Positions 19,492 to 23,610 of a stretch of 23,610 bases of DNA are shown here, piece by piece. Both the position numbers and the translations under genes were made by a program. Source of the DNA: Chromera velia (taxonomy: Eukaryota; Sar; Chromeraceae); assembly GCA_018398765.1 (NCBI GenBank), contig JAHBMJ010000278.1, positions 10,001-33,610 of the forward strand. Direction: 5' to 3'. Positions within the stretch are counted from its first letter, which is position 1, and every line of letters begins with the position of its first letter. Under the pieces are notes generated by a model. That model was given only the letters and a program-made list of their open reading frames with translations, did not search any database and was not told where the DNA came from.

Positions 19492-21288
19492 ATGATCGGA
19501 ATGGACGAGGTTCAATCGGAGTGCGCAGATGTCCTGTACAAAACTCTGTCTGAGCTGGGAATAAACCACATAGAGGTCAGCCAAGCCAGCTCCTGGCCGT
19601 CTGTTTGCACCTCCATCCCGACCCTTCTCTGAGGTCCTCTCCACCAATCAGTGTGCAGACTCATCGCTCCCTTCTTTGGGGTGGGAGGAGAGCCTTGCAG
19701 CCGTGTGTGGGTGTCTGTGAAAGAAAGAGGAGAAGAGGGAGGAGGGGGGGGAGTGTGTGTGTGTGTGTCTGTGTGTGTGTGAGTGTGTGTGCGTGCGTGT
19801 GCGTGCGTGTGCCAACGGATGTGCTGCTGCCTGCTTGTTCGTCCGTGTGCTTGTTTCTCTGCCTCTTTCTGCGTCCCTGTAATTGTGCCTGTATGTGGAT
19901 GTGTGTCTATTGTGCAGAAAGGACACTTCGAGGCACTCCTGGACAAGGTGGGTTTGGGATGGGTAAGGACATGAAGTTGAGCTGGCTCGTCGCAGCTGGC
20001 TCGTCGCCTCCGAATGCTGTGTTCTTCCTTGCTTTCTTGCCGCCCTTTCCTTTCCTATCGGTCTGCATCCCCCGGCTTCTCACTGAGTCCGTCTCTGCCC
20101 CAGGAGCCAAACCCCTTACATTCCTTTTTTTCGTTTCTTAGCGTCCTTCATGGAATCATTCCCCGTCTGCCCTGTGCTCTCTGCGTCTCCCTTCCCACCC
20201 TTTCCACCTCTCCTCTCTGACCCGCCTTCCTGCCTTCGCTTCCAGCTTAACCTGCCCTGCCCCGCACCTCCCCTGTCTCTCTGCCNCACACACACACACA
20301 CACTCAGTCAGTCTACAGTTTCTGTACCTGCCTGCAAGTCCGCCTTTCAAATTTGTCTGGCACATAACAGATCTCTGCATGATGAACGGCTCCCTCCCTT
20401 CACGTGCGTGCAGTATGTGACGGAAGACGGGCGCATCAGCGATCCCGTGGGTCTTCTGAAGAATCTGAAGATGCACCGCACCACCGGGAAGGCCTTCAGT
20501 CGGGACCAGGACGACGAAGGAGTCTCGAGGTCCTCCCGTCCCCTGGAGGAGAAGAGCGTGGGCTCACAGGACCACGTCTCCGTGAGTGACTCTCCAGTGA
20601 TCCAACTATCGGCATCTGCTTCTCCAGGCAAGGAGGGGGGGCTGCAGTCTGATGCGATGAGGAGGGCGTCTGTGCAGTCTGTGGAGTCGGCAGGGTCGAA
20701 CTTTTCGGGGTCCAAGCTGGGAGCAGTGATGGGATCCAAACGGCAGTCGAAGCTTCTGTCGGTGAAATTTGAGGAGACGCTCAGGGGACTCAGCGGGGTC
20801 CGTTCGTCGGTCCAATCGAATGAATGAATGAATGAATGAATGGATGCATGAATGCTTACAGAGCGGCATAGATGGACGATTTTGGAGAAGTGGAGCTTTC
20901 TGAAGCAGTAAGACGCAGAGAGTTCTGCCTGTGCAGAGAGAGAGCCGCAGACAGAGAGAGAGAGAGATGCGATGACGCTCGTGTTGGGGCACAGATGTGT
21001 ATGCAAGAGCTAGAGAGATGTTCAGGAGGTGGACAGACGGGAAGAGAACAGAAGGGTTCAAAAAAGGATGCATGAGAAAGGGCAAGACTGCATGTCTCGA
21101 TCAGACTCACAGAAACCGGCTCCTGTAGATAGAAACGAGTGCTAGAGCAGTGAATCCACAGTAAAGCGTGTGCATGAGTTCACGCAGGCGCAGGCGCACA
21201 TTTACGCACACTCACACACGCTCACTTATTCACGGAGGGAGAAAGAGAGAGAGAGAGAGAGAGGGAGGGGGGGAGAGAGAGAGAGAGG

Positions 21289-21346
<58 letters not shown>

Positions 21347-23497
21347 CATGCGGACCTGCGACCTTCTTTCTGTTTGACCTCTCGAACGATGGCTGTTTGC
21401 TCTTGTTCTCACTTGTCTTCGTTTCCTGCAGTGGATTGATCATCGGTCAATTCACTGGTCGCTTGCTTGCTTGCTTGATGCCTCCCGTGCACGCCTCCCG
21501 TCCGTCTGAATGTGTGTGACTGCAGGAGGACGGGCAGTGGTCTGTGAGGGCGAATGGTCCTGACGACTTCAATGTGTCCTTCTCTTCTCTGGCTGTGAGG
21601 TCCTTCGATCGGTTGGTTGGTGTTCTTTGTCGATTGAAGGAAAGGGGAAGGGTCATTTGATCGTTCGTTGCATGGAGACGGGCAGTGCGTGCGTCAATGT
21701 ATTGGCCGTGTGGAACTGCAGGGTGCGAACTCGATCAGCGTGGGCATCCTCCTTTGCGCAGAGGAGTGGAGGGGTGGAGGGAACTTTTGCGCAGATTGAC
21801 TCTTTTTGAAGTGCCCTTGTGAAGCTGGATGGATGGGATCAGTTCTTTTGTATCTCTCTTTGAGCTGTGCCTTTTCCTGTCTATCGGTCTGCATCTGTGT
21901 GTCTTTCTGTCTGTCTGCGTGCATGTGCGTGTGCAGGTCTGACCGTGAGTCGGACGATGGTCGTGGAGGAGGTCCTGAGGAGTGTGCGGTGGATGAGAGC
22001 GATCTCGGGGATGATTTGTCAGTCAAGGGGCAGGGATAGGGGGTTGCAAGCACATGTTTCACTTTGTCCCTTTCAACCGCGCAGTGCATGTGTCGGTGTA
22101 TCTTCCGCTCGAGGTTCGGTGTCACACATATTGATTGGCAGCAGTGGAAGGGGAGAGAAAACAGGCAAGGCAACCGGGAACTTCATGGGTGAATGCACAT
22201 GTTTTTGCTCTTCGGGACTAGATACACGAGGGAAGAGATTCTGTCGGACCCATAATGTCATACCGGACATGCATGATAGACATTTACGTTCAGTCATCTC
22301 CTTTTCTGATGAATGAGTGAATGCATGAATGAGTGAGTGAAGGAATGAATGAATGAATGAACAAACGAACGAACGAATGAATGAGTGAATGCATGAATCA
22401 GTGAATAAACGAATGAATGAATGAATGAATGAATGAACGAACGAACGAATGAATGAATGAATGAATGAATGAATGAACGAACGAATAAATGAATGAACGA
22501 ACGAACGAATGAATGAATGAATGAATGGAAGAACGAGTGGATGAATGAATGCTGCAGTCCTCCCTCTGCCAACGGGCTGGCAGCAGAGGCCAAGCGGCGT
22601 CTCTCCACATTGACGCAGGGGGGACTGTCGAGGTCGAGACGGCACTCCGCCCCTGATGGGCTCAGGCAGTCGGCGCTTTCTCCGCCCGTCTCGGCGGTCA
22701 GCCTACTCGGTTGTGTCCGTCGGGCACTTCAGCAGCTGAAGTGGCTGGTGTACTGGCGTGGATACAGACAGAGATCGGGGGGGAGCTTGGGTTTTCTTTC
22801 CACCTCCTTGCTAGAGCGGTTGACGTCAGGCGATTCTGTCTCTCTTTTTTTCTTCCTTCTCTCTGCCTTGCCATGTCTTCGTCTTTCGACTGTCCTCCTG
22901 GCCTCATTCGATCATTTCTGTCTGCGTGCAGAACCGGAACTTGACAACGGACCCATCACGGGCCGCCGGTCTGCCCTCAGACGAACAGCTCCGTCTCGTG
23001 AGGGAAGTAGCGACTTATGTTTCCCCGCTCTCACAAGTCAGTCAGTGAACATGCAGGTAGAAGGAAGAGTAAGGGAGGTTTGGGGGTGGGGCACGGGGAG
23101 AGTCTCCGCGAGAGCGTGCAAAGTTGTTTGACGTGCCTTTTTTCTGTTTTTGTAAGCAAGGGAACGAGGCGTGGTGAGCCAGCAAGAAGTCCGACGGAAA
23201 GAACGAAAGCAGCCGGGCAGAAAAAACAAAGAAAGGTATGGAGGCTGGAACTCAAGGCAAATGCGGACGGGGAAGAGAGAAGGAGGAGCGCAGGAACGGA
23301 AAAGAGTCGTTCTCTGTTCTGTGGATCTCCTTCTATTCTTCTCGCTAGCATCTCGACTTAGCGCTGTTCACTCATATGTTTTTTTGATTGTTTTCTCTCT
23401 GCAGGTCCTGGCAAAATTGAAGGACCTGAGGGACAACGGGAAGCTGTCGAAGGGTCAGCAAGGAAGCCAGCAGGAAGGAGCACAGCCGGGGAAATAG
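19492..23497 (+). CDS. Hypothetical Ser-rich protein, 6 exons
   Basis: Proposed exons: 19492-19575, 19918-19947 (a 30-nt micro-exon), 20414-20805, 22558-22696, 22932-23036 and 23405-23497; all phases agree and give 280 aa. The N-terminus joins as MDEVQSECADVLYKTLSELG, then GHFEALLDKYVTEDGRISD and LLKNLKMHR, a compact, probably helical region. DKYVTEDGRISD resembles an EF-hand loop only loosely, because the glycine is out of position. Residues about 70-220 are Ser/Arg/Lys-rich and probably disordered; LPSDEQLRLVREVATYV and VLAKLKDLRDNGKLSKGQ near the end look helical. No family is recognised. The 20805/22558 join is the weakest: it spans 1.75 kb and uses an acceptor without a pyrimidine tract. 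If it is wrong, the protein ends at TGA 20825-20827 (175 aa) and exons 22558-23497 belong to another gene. Confidence 0.6.
19752..19811. repeat. Imperfect (GT)n tract in intron 1
   Basis: A GT-rich run with C and A interruptions (GTGTGTCTGTGTG, GTGCGTGCGTGTG) in the first intron of the hypothetical gene, about 110 nt upstream of the micro-exon. Confidence 0.85.
20286..20302. repeat. Short (AC)n with an N
   Basis: An N at 20286 precedes about 16 bp of AC in intron 2 of the hypothetical gene. Confidence 0.8.
20819..20842. repeat. (GAAT)n at a possible stop codon
   Basis: Five tandem GAAT units begin at the point where the unspliced reading frame ends, so TGA 20825-20827 lies inside the repeat. 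Confidence 0.9.
21237..21342. repeat. (GA)n microsatellite
   Basis: About 100 bp of GA with GGGAGGG interruptions, inside the long proposed intron of the hypothetical gene. Confidence 0.95.
21935..22016 (+). other. Candidate alternative exon in the long intron
   Basis: GTGTGCAG at 21930-21937 followed by an acidic frame (SDRESDDGRGGG, then EECAVDESDLGDD) up to a GTCAGT donor at about 22016. Entering in phase 2 and leaving in phase 2, it could be inserted between exons 3 and 4 without breaking the frame. Another frame of the same DNA (MVVEEVLRSVRWMR) has better G/C third positions. Weak call. Confidence 0.2.
22308..22550. repeat. (GAAT)n array with (GAAC)n blocks
   Basis: About 240 bp of tetranucleotide repeat. 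Blocks of GAAT alternate with blocks of two or three GAAC (near 22365, 22435, 22478, 22497), giving a higher-order pattern. Translated on the minus strand it yields Ile/Phe-His-Ser-Phe runs, which are not a protein. The array runs up to a CTGCAG acceptor at 22552-22557. Confidence 0.95.
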
Positions 23498-23610
23498 AGG
23501 AAGGACGCAAGGAACAGGAACAGAGAAAGAAGGAAAGCGGAGAGGAATGCAGAATAGAAAGCTGCAGCAAAAGACCTTGCAGCTGGCTACTCCACGCGCA
23601 AAGAATGCGC

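Noticed and set aside
22308-22550. Repeat array considered as a CRISPR
   Set aside because: The units are 4 bp with no spacers, in a eukaryotic intron.
22073-22645. Minus-strand frames rich in Phe-Ile-His-Ser
   Set aside because: They are translations of the (GAAT)n array; no start context or non-repeat coding sequence supports them.

Overview
The window looks like nuclear DNA of a microbial eukaryote with many introns. Short coding exons are separated by GT-AG introns of roughly 250-1750 bp full of (AC)n, (CT)n and (GAAT)n microsatellites, and single Ns and an N run fall in or beside homopolymer or simple-repeat tracts. No bacterial signals (operons, ribosome binding sites) are present. The mix of strong G/C third-position preference in exons and very dense microsatellites suggests an alveolate-type alga such as Chromera, but that is inference from style. 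No gene was matched to a named organism.

Layout. 1-480: no supported gene. About 480-2790: AT-rich, ORF-poor island. 2846-9110 (minus): a 12-exon gene for a WD40 beta-propeller protein of about 827 aa with a long disordered tail; all exon phases agree. 9111-9905: intergenic stretch between two head-to-head genes, holding a tRNA-like Pol III element on the minus strand. 9906-15928 (plus): a gene for a large protein, at least 1220 aa, combining an N-terminal von Willebrand A (vWA) domain, a middle region, several Cys-pair zinc-binding segments and a C-terminal RING-IBR-RING (RBR) E3 ubiquitin ligase module with its catalytic cysteine. 15929-18050: no supported gene, an assembly gap and a duplicated compound microsatellite. 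18050-18845: second AT-rich island. 18850-18959 (plus): a second, longer tRNA-like element with an insertion in the anticodon arm. 19492-23497 (plus): a 6-exon gene for a Ser-rich protein of about 280 aa of unknown function; a shorter 175-aa reading is also possible.

The most notable content is the vWA-zinc-RBR fusion. The propeller protein is transcribed divergently from it, so the two may share a promoter region, but nothing in the sequence proves a functional link. Splice-site observations run through the window: nearly half of the inferred 5' splice sites are GTC rather than GTA/GTG, one donor is tandemly duplicated, one lies inside a (GGGT)n repeat, and many microsatellites abut splice sites. 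Exon joins were made by eye from phase, splice dinucleotides and protein-family expectation, without transcript evidence.
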